64,000 nucleotides of DNA, taken from the NCBI RefSeq assembly GCF_013359865.1, contig NZ_JABMCE010000083.1, forward strand, positions 1-64,000, read 5' to 3'. The translations under genes were made by a program, and so were the position numbers. Shown here one piece after another: positions 16,259 through 26,000 of the stretch. The notes below the pieces were generated by a model. The model ran no database searches, had not been told where the DNA came from, and saw nothing but the letters and a program-made list of their open reading frames with translations. Within the stretch, counting starts at the first letter, position 1, and each line of letters begins with the position of its first letter. The DNA comes from Curtobacterium pusillum. GTDB lineage: Bacteria; Actinomycetota; Actinomycetes; Actinomycetales; Microbacteriaceae.

Positions 16259-17359
16259 ATGCGGAAGTATGTGTCGGTGACGATCATGACGGAACGGCCG
16301 GTCGACCCGACGACGAGCAGCGAGCCGGAGCGCCCCGGCAACGCCACGGCCAAACACGACAACGTCGCGCTGCTCTCGGTCGCGACGACCGTGGCCGAGC
16401 GCGTGACGACGTCCGCGGACATCGAGGAACGGCTCCGGGGCGTGCTGCGCCGGCTGCGTCTGCCCATGGGCCTGCTCGAGCGTGTGGCCGGGGTCAAGGA
16501 ACGCCGGAACTGGGGTGAGGGGCAGTCCTTCCAGGACGCCGCCATCGACGCCGGGCGTCGCGCCATGGCCGAGGCGGGCATCGGTCCGGAGGACGTCGGC
16601 CTGCTGATCAACACGTCGGTCACCCGCCCGCACCTCGAGCCCTCGGTCGCGGTGCGGCTGCACCACGGCCTCGGCCTGCCCTCGTCGGCGATCAACTTCG
16701 ACATCGCGAACGCGTGTCTCGGCTTCGTCAACGCCATGAGCGTGGCGGCGGGCATGATCGACTCCGGGCAGATCAAGTACGCCCTCGTGGTCGACGGTGA
16801 GGACGCCGACCAGGTGCAGATCAACACGATCGAGCGTCTGAACCAGGGTGGCCGGAACCGCAAGGACTTCATGAGCGAGTTCGCGAGCCTCACGCTCGGC
16901 TCCGGTGCGGCCGCGGCCGTGCTCGGACCGGCCGACGCCCACCCGGCCGGACACCGGATCGTCGGCGGCGTCACCCGCGCGGCGACCCAGTGGTACGACC
17001 TCTGCGTCGGCAGCGTCGACGGCATGTTCACGGACGCGAAGATGCTGCTGAAGGGCGGCATGGAACTCGTGGTCGCCGCCTGGAACGAGGCCCGCTCGCA
17101 CTTCGACTGGGCCGACATGGACCGCTACGTCCTGCACCAGGTCTCCGACGTGCACACGAACGCCTTCGTCGAGGCGATCGGCGTCCCGCGGGACAAGGTC
17201 CCGACCACGTACCAGCGGTTCGGCAACGTCGGCCCGGCGTCGATCCCGATCACGCTCGCCGACGAGGTCGCACGCGGTGCGATCCGCCCCGGCGACCGGG
17301 TGTTCCTCGGCGGTGTCGGCTCCGGCATCAACACGGCGATGATGGAACTGCGCTGGTGA
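16259..17359 (+). CDS. oleA: OleA, fatty acyl-CoA condensing enzyme for olefin biosynthesis
   Basis: 366 residues if the ATG at 16259 is used, which has AGGA eight bases ahead; the ATG at 16286 lacks one but gives a length closer to other OleA proteins. Thiolase-fold KAS III relatives show the same catalytic set: Cys154 in FDIANACLGFVN, His in YVLHQVSDVHT and Asn in FGNVGPASIP. OleA joins two long-chain acyl-CoAs head to head to give a 2-alkyl-3-keto acid. The assignment over FabH rests on the following oleBC and oleD genes. It lies 62 bp after rimK and may share its transcript. Confidence 0.88.
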   Translation: MRKYVSVTIMTERPVDPTTSSEPERPGNATAKHDNVALLSVATTVAERVTTSADIEERLRGVLRRLRLPMGLLERVAGVKERRNWGEGQSFQDAAIDAGRRAMAEAGIGPEDVGLLINTSVTRPHLEPSVAVRLHHGLGLPSSAINFDIANACLGFVNAMSVAAGMIDSGQIKYALVVDGEDADQVQINTIERLNQGGRNRKDFMSEFASLTLGSGAAAAVLGPADAHPAGHRIVGGVTRAATQWYDLCVGSVDGMFTDAKMLLKGGMELVVAAWNEARSHFDWADMDRYVLHQVSDVHTNAFVEAIGVPRDKVPTTYQRFGNVGPASIPITLADEVARGAIRPGDRVFLGGVGSGINTAMMELRW

Positions 17360-20055
17360 GGTCCGGCCTCCCGCGCGTCGCCGCTGCCACGGCTCCGGCG
17401 ACGCCTCCGCCGCCCCTGCCCGGACTCGACCCCGCATGGTCGCGGCTCGTCACCGTCCCGGCCCGTCACGGTCTGACGGGAGGCGCGGATCGCCCCGAGC
17501 GCTCATGGCACCTCCTCGACACGGCCGGCTCCCTGGCCGCACTCGGCGTGGACCCGGTCGGCACGCTGCTGTGCGTCCACGGCAACCCGACCTGGTCGTA
17601 CCTGTGGCGGTCGGTGCTCCGCACCTCGCTCGAGCTCGCCGCCGCCGGTGGTCCGGCGTGGCGGGTCGTCGCGGTCGACCAGCTCGACATGGGGTTCTCC
17701 GAGCGGACGGGTCAGCAGCACGGGCTCGCCGACCGCGTGCGGGACCTCGGGGCGCTGACGGACGAACTCGAGCTGTCCGGCCCGGTGGTCACCCTCGGAC
17801 ACGACTGGGGCGGTGTCGTCTCCCTCGGGTGGGCGGTCGACCACCCGGACCTCGTGGTGGCCGTCACGACGTGCAACACTGCCGTGCACCAGCCCGACGA
17901 CGCCCCGATCCCGGCTCCCCTCCGACTCGCGCTCCGCCCGCAGCTGCTCGGCCGCGCGACCGTCCTGACGCCGGCGTTCCTCGAGACCACCCTCGCCATC
18001 GCGCACCCCCGGCTCGACCGACCGGTGGCCGACGCCTACCGGGCGCCCTACCGCGGTGCCGTCCGGCGCGGGGGCATCGGCGGCTTCGTCGCGGACATCC
18101 CGGTCGACGCCGCGCATCCGAGCGCGCCGGAGCTCGACCGGATCGCGGCCGGCGTCGCTGCGCTCGACGTCCCGGCGCTGATCATGTGGGGGCCGCGCGA
18201 CCCCGTGTTCCTCGAGCGCTACCTCGACGACCTCGCGGAGCGCCTGCCGCACGCCGACGTCCACCGCTTCGAGGGCGCCGGGCACCTGCTGCCGGACGAC
18301 GCCGACGTCGCCGGGACGGTCTTCGACTGGCTCGGCGACCACCTGCCGGACGGCCACGCGCCCGCCGGGGCCGAGCCGCGCCTCCCGGAACACGCCGACA
18401 CCGCACCGACACGTCCGTTGTGGGCGGCCCTCGACGAGCTGCGCGACAGCGACGAGCCCGCGCTCGTCGAGATGGCCGCCCCCGGCGGTCCCCGCACCGT
18501 CTCGTGGCGGTTGCTCGCCCGACGGGTGGACGAGATCGCGGCCGGGCTCGCGGATCTCGGTGTGCGCGCGGGTGACCGTGTCTCACTGCTCGTCACGCCC
18601 GGAGCGGATCTGACGGCGGTCCTGTACGCCTGCATTCGGATCGGCGCGGTCGTCGTCGTGGCCGATGCCGGACTCGGACTGCGCGGACTGACCCGTGCCG
18701 TCCGCGGAGCCAGACCCGACTGGATCATCGGAGCCCTGCCCGGGCTCGGAGCCGCCCGCGCGCTCGGCTGGCCCGGACGGCGCATCGCCACCGTGGCGCT
18801 GCCCGCTCCCGCTCGACGTGCGCTCCGGGTCGAGCACACGTTGCTCGACGTGGCCCGCCGTGGTGCACGACGTCTCGCCGAGGGTGCCGCGCTGCCCGGT
18901 GCTCCGGCGTCGGATGCGCCCGCCGCCGTGCTCTTCACGTCCGGCTCCACCGGTCCGGCGAAGGGCGTCGTCTACACCCACGGCCAGCTCGGTGCCGTCC
19001 GGGACGCCCTCGCCACGCAGTACGACGTCGGTGTCGGCACCGGACTCGTCGCCGGCTTCGCACCGTTCGCCCTGCTCGGCCCCGCGCTCGGCGCCCGGTC
19101 GGTGGCGCCGGACATGGACGTGACCGCACCCCGGACGCTGACGGCCCGGGCGGTCGCCGACTCCGTGACGGCGGCCGACGCCACGGTGGTGTTCCTGTCG
19201 CCGGCGGCGCTCGCGAACGTCGTCGCGACGGCGTCCGCCCTGACCGACGACGATCGTGCGGCACTCGGTCGCGTGCGCCTGTTCCTGTCGGCGGGTGCTC
19301 CCGTGTCGGCCGCGCTCCTGGCCGCCGCGACCGAGCTCATGCCGAACGCGAGCGCCCACACCCCCTACGGCATGACCGAGGGGCTGCTGATGACCGACGT
19401 CGACCTGGACGGCGTCCGGGCCGCGGCAGCGTCCTCCGACGAGGGCATCTGCGTGGGGCGCCCCGCCGCGAACGTCCGCGTGCGCATCGCCCCGCTCGAC
19501 GCCGGCGGACTGCCGACCGGGGGCCTGACGGAGGAGCCGGGCGTGACCGGCGAGATCGTCGTCGCTGCGCCGCACGTCCGCGACCGGTACGACCGGCTCT
19601 GGCGGCAGAACCGGGTCTCCCGCCTCGGGGTGAACGACCCGCGAGGACACCGCACCGGCGACGTCGGGCACCTCGACGCGTCGGGCCGTCTGTGGGTCGA
19701 GGGCCGTCTGCAGCACGTCGTCACCACGGTGGACGGGGTCGTCACGCCCGTCGGCCCCGAGCAGCGCATCGAGGCGGTCGACGGGGTCGGCCGCGCCGGG
19801 ATCGCCGGCATCGGACCGAACGGCACGCAGCAGGTCGTCGCCGTCGTCGAGACGGTGCCGTCGACGCGTCGGCCGGGGCTGGCCTCGCCGGCGTTGTCCG
19901 CCGCGGTGCGCGCCGCCGCGGGCGTGCCCGTCGCCGCCGTGCTGACCGTGCCCGTGCTGCCGACCGACATCCGGCACAACTCGAAGGTCGACCGTGCGCG
20001 GCTGTCGCGGTGGGCGGCCTCGGTGCTGTCCGGGGGACGGATGGTCCGGCCGTGA
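17356..20055 (+). CDS. oleBC: OleBC fusion: beta-lactone decarboxylase plus beta-lactone synthetase
   Basis: 899 residues from a GTG in a GTGA overlap with oleA. The N-terminal third is a haloalkane-dehalogenase-like alpha/beta hydrolase: VHGNPTWSYLWR oxyanion loop, nucleophile Asp150 in LGHDWGGVV and His in GAGHLLPDD. OleB decarboxylates a beta-lactone to the cis-olefin. From about residue 350 there is an ANL-family ligase: P-loop LFTSGSTGPAKGV, YGMTEG and a C-terminal Lys in RHNSKVDRARL. OleC adenylates the beta-hydroxy acid and closes the lactone. B and C fused into one chain is the known actinobacterial form, for example in Micrococcus. The end overlaps oleD by 4 bp. Confidence 0.93.
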   Translation: MRSGLPRVAAATAPATPPPPLPGLDPAWSRLVTVPARHGLTGGADRPERSWHLLDTAGSLAALGVDPVGTLLCVHGNPTWSYLWRSVLRTSLELAAAGGPAWRVVAVDQLDMGFSERTGQQHGLADRVRDLGALTDELELSGPVVTLGHDWGGVVSLGWAVDHPDLVVAVTTCNTAVHQPDDAPIPAPLRLALRPQLLGRATVLTPAFLETTLAIAHPRLDRPVADAYRAPYRGAVRRGGIGGFVADIPVDAAHPSAPELDRIAAGVAALDVPALIMWGPRDPVFLERYLDDLAERLPHADVHRFEGAGHLLPDDADVAGTVFDWLGDHLPDGHAPAGAEPRLPEHADTAPTRPLWAALDELRDSDEPALVEMAAPGGPRTVSWRLLARRVDEIAAGLADLGVRAGDRVSLLVTPGADLTAVLYACIRIGAVVVVADAGLGLRGLTRAVRGARPDWIIGALPGLGAARALGWPGRRIATVALPAPARRALRVEHTLLDVARRGARRLAEGAALPGAPASDAPAAVLFTSGSTGPAKGVVYTHGQLGAVRDALATQYDVGVGTGLVAGFAPFALLGPALGARSVAPDMDVTAPRTLTARAVADSVTAADATVVFLSPAALANVVATASALTDDDRAALGRVRLFLSAGAPVSAALLAAATELMPNASAHTPYGMTEGLLMTDVDLDGVRAAAASSDEGICVGRPAANVRVRIAPLDAGGLPTGGLTEEPGVTGEIVVAAPHVRDRYDRLWRQNRVSRLGVNDPRGHRTGDVGHLDASGRLWVEGRLQHVVTTVDGVVTPVGPEQRIEAVDGVGRAGIAGIGPNGTQQVVAVVETVPSTRRPGLASPALSAAVRAAAGVPVAAVLTVPVLPTDIRHNSKVDRARLSRWAASVLSGGRMVRP

Positions 20056-21059
20056 AGGTCCTCGTCACGGGTGCCAGCGGGTTCCTCGGGCGCGCGACGG
20101 CGGCCGCGGTGCGGGACGCCGGGCACGAGGTCCGGACGTTCCAGCGGCGAGCGTCGGGGTTGTCCGGGGTATCCGACGCGCCCGGAGTCTCTGACGTGCC
20201 CGGAGTCTCTGACGTGCTCGGGACGATGACGGACGCCGCCGCCGTGGCGCGCGCGGTCGACGGTGTCGAGGCCGTCGTCCACCTGGCGGCGAAGGTGTCG
20301 CTCGCCGGCGACCCCGCGGACTTCGTCCGGGTGAACGTGGACGGCACACGGTCGATCGTCGCCGCGGCCCGCGAGGCCGGCGTCCGTCGGTTCGTGTTCG
20401 TGTCGTCGCCGTCCGTCGCGCACACCGGTTCGTCGCTCGTCGGCGCCGAGGCCGCGCCCGCCGAGCCCTCGCGTGCTCGTGGCGACTACGCGCGGACGAA
20501 GGCCGCCGCGGAACTGATCGCCCTCGGCGCCGACGACCCCGAGTTCGCCGTCGTCGCCGTCCGCCCGCACCTCGTGTGGGGCCCGGGCGACACCCAGCTC
20601 GTCGGACGGATCGTCGATCGTGCCCGCTCCGGACGCCTGCCGCTGCTCGACTCGGGTGCCGCGCTCATCGACACGCTCTACGTCGACAACGCAGCGTCCG
20701 CGATGGTCGCCGCGCTGGACCACGCCGCCGACGAGGGCGTGCACGGCAACGCCTACGTCGTGACGAACGGGGAGCCCCGCCCGGTCGGCGACCTCCTCGC
20801 CGGCATCTGCACCGCGTCCGGGGTGCCGGCACCGCGGCTGCACGTGCCGGCCGGCGTCGCCCGGGTCGCGGGATCGCTCGTCGAGGCGGTGTGGCGGGTG
20901 CGTCCGGGCCAGGACGAGCCGCCGATGACCCGGTTCCTCGCCGAGCAGCTGTCGACGGCGCACTGGTTCGACCAGCGTCGCACCCGTCGCGACCTGCACT
21001 GGACGCCGGGGATCTCGATCGACGAGGGGCTCGCCCGCCTGGCTGCCGCGGCCGGTTGA
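20052..21059 (+). CDS. oleD: OleD, NAD(P)H-dependent 2-alkyl-3-ketoalkanoate reductase
   Basis: 335 residues from a GTG in a GTGA overlap with oleBC. Extended short-chain dehydrogenase fold: VTGASGFLGRA at the N-terminus, FVSSPSVAH with the catalytic Ser, and DYARTKAAAE with the Tyr-x3-Lys pair. OleD reduces the OleA product to the beta-hydroxy acid used by OleC. The region after the Rossmann start contains an 18-base tandem repeat (PGVSDV twice) at 20181-20216, in a loop that is normally shorter. The gene completes the A-BC-D pathway. Confidence 0.9.
   Translation: MKVLVTGASGFLGRATAAAVRDAGHEVRTFQRRASGLSGVSDAPGVSDVPGVSDVLGTMTDAAAVARAVDGVEAVVHLAAKVSLAGDPADFVRVNVDGTRSIVAAAREAGVRRFVFVSSPSVAHTGSSLVGAEAAPAEPSRARGDYARTKAAAELIALGADDPEFAVVAVRPHLVWGPGDTQLVGRIVDRARSGRLPLLDSGAALIDTLYVDNAASAMVAALDHAADEGVHGNAYVVTNGEPRPVGDLLAGICTASGVPAPRLHVPAGVARVAGSLVEAVWRVRPGQDEPPMTRFLAEQLSTAHWFDQRRTRRDLHWTPGISIDEGLARLAAAAG
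20181..20216 (+). repeat. 18-bp in-frame tandem repeat inside oleD
   Basis: Two identical copies of CCCGGAGTCTCTGACGTG encode PGVSDV twice. A diverged third copy precedes them (ATCCGACGCG region, GVSDA). The unit is a multiple of three, so copy-number change would leave the frame intact. Confidence 0.9.
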
Positions 21060-21098
21060 CCGCAGGTTCGCGCCGTCCCGTCGCGGATCACGGTCGGA

Positions 21099-22391
21099 TC
21101 AGACCGGTCGGACCGAACGGACCGACCGTGAGGTGAGTGCGACGACCGGTACGAGGGCGACGGCCACGACGGCGCCGGTCCACGCCAGCGCCTGGTAGCC
21201 GGACGCGGCCATCACCATCCCCGAGAGGGCGCCGCCGCTCGCTCCCGCCAGGGCGATCAGCACGTCGACGGAGCCCTGCACTCGGGCTCGCTCGTCGGGA
21301 TCCGTGGCGTCCACGATCATCGCGGTGCCGGAGATCAGGCCGAGGTTCCAGCCGAAGCCGAGCAGGACGAGGGCGACGAGCGACGCGGTCAACGAGTCGC
21401 CGAGCAGCGCCGCCGCCGTCCCCGCCGCGACCAGGACGACCCCGGAGGCGACCGCCATGGGCACCCGTCCGACCCGGTCCACGAGCATGCCCGTGACGAG
21501 CGAGGGCAGGTACATCGCGGCGACGTGCGCGCCGATGACCGCTCCGACCGCGCCGAGCCCGTGGTGGTGCATCTGCATGTGCACGGGGGTCATCGTCATG
21601 ATGCCGGTCATCACGATCTGGGCGACCACCATGACGAGCGCGCCGAGCACGATGCCCCGTCGCAGCCGACCGCCGGGCTTCGCGGCGACCGGGGTGCTGC
21701 TCGTCACCGGGGCATCGGCGCAGGGATCCGCGCGCAGCCGCTCGGCGAGGAGGAGTGGGTCGGGGTGCAGGAGCACGAGCAGGGCGACGCCGGCGGCCAG
21801 GTACGCCGCCGCGCCGAGCAGGAACGGACCGGCGAGCGGCGGGATGCCCCAGGCCGCGGCCACACCGCCCATCGGTGTGACGAGGTTCGGTCCGACGACC
21901 GCACCGAGGGTCGTCGACACCATCGCGATGCTCGCGGCGGAACCCCGACGGTGGCTCGGGGCGAGGTCGGTCGCGGCGTACCGTGCCTGCAGGTTCGTGG
22001 CGGTGCCCGCACCGTAGACGAGGAGAGACACGAAGAGCAGCGGGATCCACCCGGTGGTCGCGGCGACCACGACCCCCACGGCGCCGAGACCCCCGGCGAT
22101 GAACCCGCCGCCGAGCCCTGGCCGTCGCCCCCACCGCTGGCTGACCCGTCCGACCACGTACGCGGTGGCGGCGGACCCGAGGGTGAGCACCGCGGCGGGC
22201 AGCCCGGCGAGGGCGTCCCCGCCGAACATCTGCCGGGCGAGGAGGGCCCCGACGGTGACCCCGGCGGCGAGTCCCGCGCCGCCGAGGACCTGCGTCGTCA
22301 CGACCGCCACGACGACCCGGCGCTGCACGGAGGCTCGGAACGCCTCGCGGGCGGCGTGGTCGGTGGGGATCGTCCGGTGCTGGATGGTCAT
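21099..22391 (-). CDS. MFS transporter with His/Met-rich loop
   Basis: 430 residues and about twelve helices. The conserved MFS loop GRVSQRWGRRPGLGGG sits after helix 2 and VDRVGRVPMAVASG in the second half. The central loop is followed by a helix carrying MTPVHMQMHHHGLG, a His/Met cluster recurrent in one actinobacterial MFS branch that may contact substrate or metal. It diverges from a CGNR regulator across 47 bp and converges on oleD with a 39-bp gap. Substrate unknown. The copper operon lies beyond the CGNR gene, so a metal link is possible but unproven. Confidence 0.85.
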   Translation of the reverse strand: MTIQHRTIPTDHAAREAFRASVQRRVVVAVVTTQVLGGAGLAAGVTVGALLARQMFGGDALAGLPAAVLTLGSAATAYVVGRVSQRWGRRPGLGGGFIAGGLGAVGVVVAATTGWIPLLFVSLLVYGAGTATNLQARYAATDLAPSHRRGSAASIAMVSTTLGAVVGPNLVTPMGGVAAAWGIPPLAGPFLLGAAAYLAAGVALLVLLHPDPLLLAERLRADPCADAPVTSSTPVAAKPGGRLRRGIVLGALVMVVAQIVMTGIMTMTPVHMQMHHHGLGAVGAVIGAHVAAMYLPSLVTGMLVDRVGRVPMAVASGVVLVAAGTAAALLGDSLTASLVALVLLGFGWNLGLISGTAMIVDATDPDERARVQGSVDVLIALAGASGGALSGMVMAASGYQALAWTGAVVAVALVPVVALTSRSVRSVRPV

Positions 22392-22438
22392 GGCCCCGAG
22401 TGTGGTGTCATGGGTCAGTGCCGTTCAACCATGACAAC

Positions 22439-22951
22439 ATGATCGGTGTCCGCCTCGCCGAACGGCTCGTGAACCTCCGGGCCACCCGGTCGTGGACGTC
22501 CGAGGCCCTCGCGAGCGCGCTGCACGACGCCCTCGTCCGGTTCGACACGGTCGACCCGGAGCTGGAGCGTGGTCTCTCGGCGTGGGCTTCCGAGCTGCGC
22601 ACGGTCTTCGCGGCGGACGACGTCGACGGTCGGATGGCGTCGGTGAACGCTGTGCTGGCGGTCGGGGTCCGGAAGGTGCAGCTCGCGACCCACGACGGCC
22701 TGCCCCCGCACCTGCACTTCGCGGACCACGAGTCCGGGGTGCTGGACCGGGTCCGGGCGATGACGTCCGGCGGGCTCGCGGTGTTCGCCACCGAGGCGGG
22801 CGGCGGGCGCATGGGGATCTGTGCCCGCCAGGGATGCGACTGTGTGTTCGCCGACGTCAGCAAGAACGGTCGGCGAGCCTACTGCTCGGCCGCCTGCGGG
22901 AACCGGGACGCCGTGCAGCGGTACCGTGCGCGGAGCGCCCACCGCCGGTGA
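22439..22951 (+). CDS. CGNR zinc-finger transcription regulator
   Basis: 170 residues from the ATG at 22439; an in-frame extension upstream crosses the divergent promoter and is less likely. The first 120 residues form the ABATE-like sensor domain (ERLVNLRATRSW). The C-terminus is a typical CGNR finger: CARQGCDCVFADVSKNGRR, then YCSAACGNRDAVQRYRAR, giving paired Cys ligands and the namesake CGNR. Such proteins bind DNA through the finger. The divergent MFS gene 47 bp away is its obvious target. Confidence 0.85.
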   Translation: MIGVRLAERLVNLRATRSWTSEALASALHDALVRFDTVDPELERGLSAWASELRTVFAADDVDGRMASVNAVLAVGVRKVQLATHDGLPPHLHFADHESGVLDRVRAMTSGGLAVFATEAGGGRMGICARQGCDCVFADVSKNGRRAYCSAACGNRDAVQRYRARSAHRR

Positions 22952-22987
22952 GGTGCCCGAGCAGGGGCGACAGCGTGCTTCCGTGGG

Positions 22988-23010
22988 AATACCCTAGGGG
23001 GGTACCGTAT
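22988..23010 (+). promoter_or_regulatory. Likely CsoR operator upstream of csoR-copZ-copA
   Basis: The site reads AATACCCTAGGGGGGTACCG and continues TAT. It is a pseudo-palindrome of a C-run and a G-run flanked by TA, close to known CsoR operators such as Bacillus TACCCTACGGGGGTATGG. It lies 21 bp before the csoR ATG and overlaps the probable -10 region (TACCGTAT). CsoR should sit here without Cu(I) and leave on copper binding. Confidence 0.8.
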
Positions 23011-23030
23011 TGAACACGACGGAGGACAGC

Positions 23031-23321
23031 ATGCACGAACACGTCGGCTACATCGGCGACAAGGACGACCTGCTCAAGCGACTCCGTCGAGCCGAGGGAC
23101 AGGTGCGCGGCATCGCCCGCATGGTCGAGGACGAGACGTACTGCATCGACGTCCTCACCCAGATCTCCGCGGCGAACCGGGCGCTCGAACGCGTCGCCCT
23201 GTCGCTGCTCGAGGATCACCTCAAGCACTGCGTCGCCGAGGCCGTCGCCGAGGGCGGCGATGCCGCGAACGTCAAGGTGCGCGAGGCGAGCGAGGCCATC
23301 GCGCGACTCGTCCGCTCCTGA
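23031..23321 (+). CDS. csoR: CsoR copper-sensing repressor
   Basis: 96 residues from the ATG at 23031, with GGAGGA six bases ahead; the in-frame TTG at 23010 lies in the operator and is unlikely. All-helical CsoR/RcnR fold with [20 protein letters not shown] and the Cu(I) ligand set Cys-His-Cys: YCIDVLTQ, then DHLKHCV, where His and Cys fall on the second helix. It represses this operon until Cu(I) binds. First gene of csoR-copZ-copA. Confidence 0.95.
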   Translation: MHEHVGYIGDKDDLLKRLRRAEGQVRGIARMVEDETYCIDVLTQISAANRALERVALSLLEDHLKHCVAEAVAEGGDAANVKVREASEAIARLVRS

Positions 23322-23350
23322 CGCCCATCCGCATCCAGAAGGGAACCACC

Positions 23351-23569
23351 ATGAACACCGAACTCCTGCTCGTCGAGGGCATGACCTGCGAACACTGCGT
23401 GATGAGCGTCACCGAGGAACTCACCGAGATCGACGGGGTGTCCGACGTCGCGGTGCAGCTCGTGCCGGGCGGTGCCTCCCGGGTCACGGTCACCTCGGAC
23501 GCCCCCGTGGACGCCGACGCCCTCCGCGGCGCGGTCGCCGAGGCGGGGTACGAGGTCGTGCGGTCATGA
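23351..23569 (+). CDS. copZ: CopZ copper chaperone (HMA domain)
   Basis: 72 residues, a single ferredoxin-like heavy-metal-associated domain with the Cu(I) motif MTCEHC at residues 11-16. It shuttles Cu(I) to the ATPase and to CsoR in the cytosol. AAGGGAACC precedes the ATG, and the stop overlaps copA as ATGA, so chaperone and pump are made together. Confidence 0.95.
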   Translation: MNTELLLVEGMTCEHCVMSVTEELTEIDGVSDVAVQLVPGGASRVTVTSDAPVDADALRGAVAEAGYEVVRS

Positions 23570-25833
23570 CGGACGGCGTCGTCGAACTCGACATCACCGG
23601 GATGACCTGCGCCTCGTGCGCGAACCGCATCGAACGGAAGCTCGGCAAGCTCCCCGGCGTCACGGCGACGGTCAACTACGCCACCGAGAAGGCGCAGGTG
23701 CAGGTCGACGGGCCCGAGCCCGCCGACACCGCCGCGCTGATCGCCGCGGTGGAGTCCGCCGGGTACGGCGCCTCGGTGCCGGCACCGCCCGTCACGGAGC
23801 CGGGAACGGACGTCACCGGTGGCCGCGCCGAAGACCCGTCCGCACCGCTCCGGCAGCGGCTCGTGGTCTCGGCGGTGCTCGCCGTCCCGGTCGTCGTCCT
23901 GTCCATGGTGCCCGTGCTGCAGTTCCCGAACTGGCAGTGGCTGGCGCTGGCGCTCGCCGCGCCCGTCGCCGTGTGGGGTGCTCTGCCGTTCCACCGTGCC
24001 GCGTGGGTGAACGCCCGGCACGGCGCCGCCACGATGGACACCCTCGTGAGCGTCGGTGTCCTCGCGGCGTTCGGCTGGTCGCTGTACGCGCTGTTCGTCG
24101 GCGACGCCGGCAGGACCGGCATGCACATGACCTTCTCGTGGTTCGCCACCGATCCCGAGGCGAGTGACCTCTACCTCGAGGTCGCCACCGCCGTCACGGT
24201 GTTCATCCTCGCCGGTCGGTACATGGAGGCCCGTGCCAAGCAGCAGTCCGGAGCCGCACTCCGCGCCCTGCTCGAGCTCGGGGCGAAGGACGCGACCGTG
24301 CTGCGCGACGGCGCCTCCGGGGCGATCGAGACCCGCGTCCCCGCTGCGTCGCTCGTCGTGGGCGACGTGGTCGTCGTCCGTCCTGGCGAGCGGATCCCGA
24401 GCGACGGCACCGTCCGCGAGGGCTCGTCGGCCGTCGACCTCAGCATGCTCACCGGCGAGTCCGTCCCGGTCGAGGTCGGTCCTGGCGACGGCGTCACCGG
24501 CGCGACCATCAACGTCGGCGGACGGCTCGTCGTCGCGATCACCCGCGTCGGCGCCGACACCGAGCTCGCGCGGATGGGCCGGCTCATCGAGGACGCGCAG
24601 ACCGGGAAGGCCGAGGTCCAGCGTCTGGCCGACCGGGTCTCCGGGGTCTTCGTGCCGATCGTCATCGGGCTCGCGGTCCTGGCGTTCGTCGGGTGGCTCG
24701 TGCTCGGCGGCTCCGTGACCGCGGCGTTCACCGCCGCCGTTGCGACGCTCATCATCGCCTGCCCGTGCGCGCTCGGGCTCGCCACGCCGACCGCGCTCCT
24801 CGTGGGCACCGGACGCGGTTCGCAGCTCGGGATCCTCATCGGCGGACCGCAGGTCCTCGAGCGGACCCGTGGCGTCGACACGATCGTGCTCGACAAGACC
24901 GGCACCGTGACCACCGGATCGATGGCCCTCCGCTCCGTCACGGCGAGGACCGACGCCGGCGTCGACATCGACGACGACGCCGTCCTGCGACTGGCGGCTG
25001 CGGTGGAGGACGGGTCCGAGCACCCCCTCGCGAGGGCGATCGTCGAGGCCGCGCGTGCCCGGGGGGTCGACGTGTCCGGCGCGACGCAGTTCACCGCGAC
25101 GCCCGGCGCCGGCGTCCAGGCCGTGGTGGACGGCGACGTCGTCCTCGTCGGCACCGTACGGTGGCTCGGGGAGTCGTGGTCGATCACGGTCCCCGAGGCC
25201 GTCGCAGTGGTGGTCGACGCTGCCGAGGCCGACGGCGGCACCGCGGTCGTGGTGGCCCGCAACGGCGCCGCGCTCGGCGTGGTCGTCGTCGGCGACACGG
25301 TGAAGCCCGACGCCGCGGACGCCGTCCGGCGCTTCGTGGCGCTCGGTCTGCACCCGGTCCTGCTCACGGGCGACAACGACGGCGTGGCCCGAGCGGTCGC
25401 GGCGGAGGTCGGCATCGACGAGGTGCACGCGCGGGCCACCCCGGCGTCGAAGCTCGAGACCGTCCGTCGGCTGCAGGCCGAGGGCCGGAGCGTGGCGATG
25501 GTCGGCGACGGCGTGAACGACGCCGCGGCGCTCGCCGCCGCCGACCTGGGCATCGCGATGGGCGCCGGCACGGACGCGGCGATCGCGGCGAGCGACATCA
25601 CCGTGGTGAGCGGGCGACTCACGGTCGTCGCCGAGGCGGTCCGGCTCTCCCGTGCCACGCTGCGCACGATCAAGGGGAACCTGTTCTGGGCGTTCGCGTA
25701 CAACGTCGCGGCGATCCCGATCGCGATGGCGGGCCTGCTCAACCCGGTGCTGGCCGGCGCCGCGATGGCGTTCTCGTCGGTCTTCGTCGTGACCAACAGC
25801 CTGCGCCTGCGCCGCTTCGCCCCGCAGCCCTGA
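23566..25833 (+). CDS. copA: CopA-type Cu(I)-exporting P1B ATPase
   Basis: 755 residues. One N-terminal HMA domain (MTCASC near residue 15), eight predicted helices, actuator loop LTGESVPVE, the transport motif CPCALG in helix 6 and the phosphorylation site DKTGT. The nucleotide domain includes SEHPLA, and the hinge is [10 protein letters not shown]. These features define a copper/silver efflux pump of the plasma membrane. The ATG overlaps the copZ stop by 4 bp. It is controlled by CsoR through the operator at 22988. Confidence 0.96.
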   Translation: MTDGVVELDITGMTCASCANRIERKLGKLPGVTATVNYATEKAQVQVDGPEPADTAALIAAVESAGYGASVPAPPVTEPGTDVTGGRAEDPSAPLRQRLVVSAVLAVPVVVLSMVPVLQFPNWQWLALALAAPVAVWGALPFHRAAWVNARHGAATMDTLVSVGVLAAFGWSLYALFVGDAGRTGMHMTFSWFATDPEASDLYLEVATAVTVFILAGRYMEARAKQQSGAALRALLELGAKDATVLRDGASGAIETRVPAASLVVGDVVVVRPGERIPSDGTVREGSSAVDLSMLTGESVPVEVGPGDGVTGATINVGGRLVVAITRVGADTELARMGRLIEDAQTGKAEVQRLADRVSGVFVPIVIGLAVLAFVGWLVLGGSVTAAFTAAVATLIIACPCALGLATPTALLVGTGRGSQLGILIGGPQVLERTRGVDTIVLDKTGTVTTGSMALRSVTARTDAGVDIDDDAVLRLAAAVEDGSEHPLARAIVEAARARGVDVSGATQFTATPGAGVQAVVDGDVVLVGTVRWLGESWSITVPEAVAVVVDAAEADGGTAVVVARNGAALGVVVVGDTVKPDAADAVRRFVALGLHPVLLTGDNDGVARAVAAEVGIDEVHARATPASKLETVRRLQAEGRSVAMVGDGVNDAAALAAADLGIAMGAGTDAAIAASDITVVSGRLTVVAEAVRLSRATLRTIKGNLFWAFAYNVAAIPIAMAGLLNPVLAGAAMAFSSVFVVTNSLRLRRFAPQP

Positions 25834-25845
25834 GCAGCGGACCGA

Positions 25846-25890
25846 GGCGGAGGGCGGCACGGTGCGGTTCCTGCACCGCGCCTCCCGCCG
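25846..25890. terminator. Degenerate copy 2 of the dispersed palindrome after copA
   Basis: An imperfect inverted repeat with the right arm GCACCGCGCCTCCCGCC intact and the left arm altered by several changes. It is 12 bp after the copA stop. Its position and right arm match the palindrome family. The rest of the gap to 26000 has a 12-bp palindrome CGCAGCGCTGCG at 25943 and the pgi ribosome site. Confidence 0.55.
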
Positions 25891-26000
25891 GACCTGTGCG
25901 CGCCGCACCCGCGACGGCACTACGCTCGGAGACGGTCCGCGACGCAGCGCTGCGGTGACCCGCGGGCTTGTACGTCTTGAAGGTACCCAGGAGGACCGAA

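Noticed and set aside
23010..23030. TTG at 23010 as csoR start
   Set aside because: It falls in the operator and promoter, whereas the ATG at 23031 has a good ribosome site and matches CsoR N-termini.
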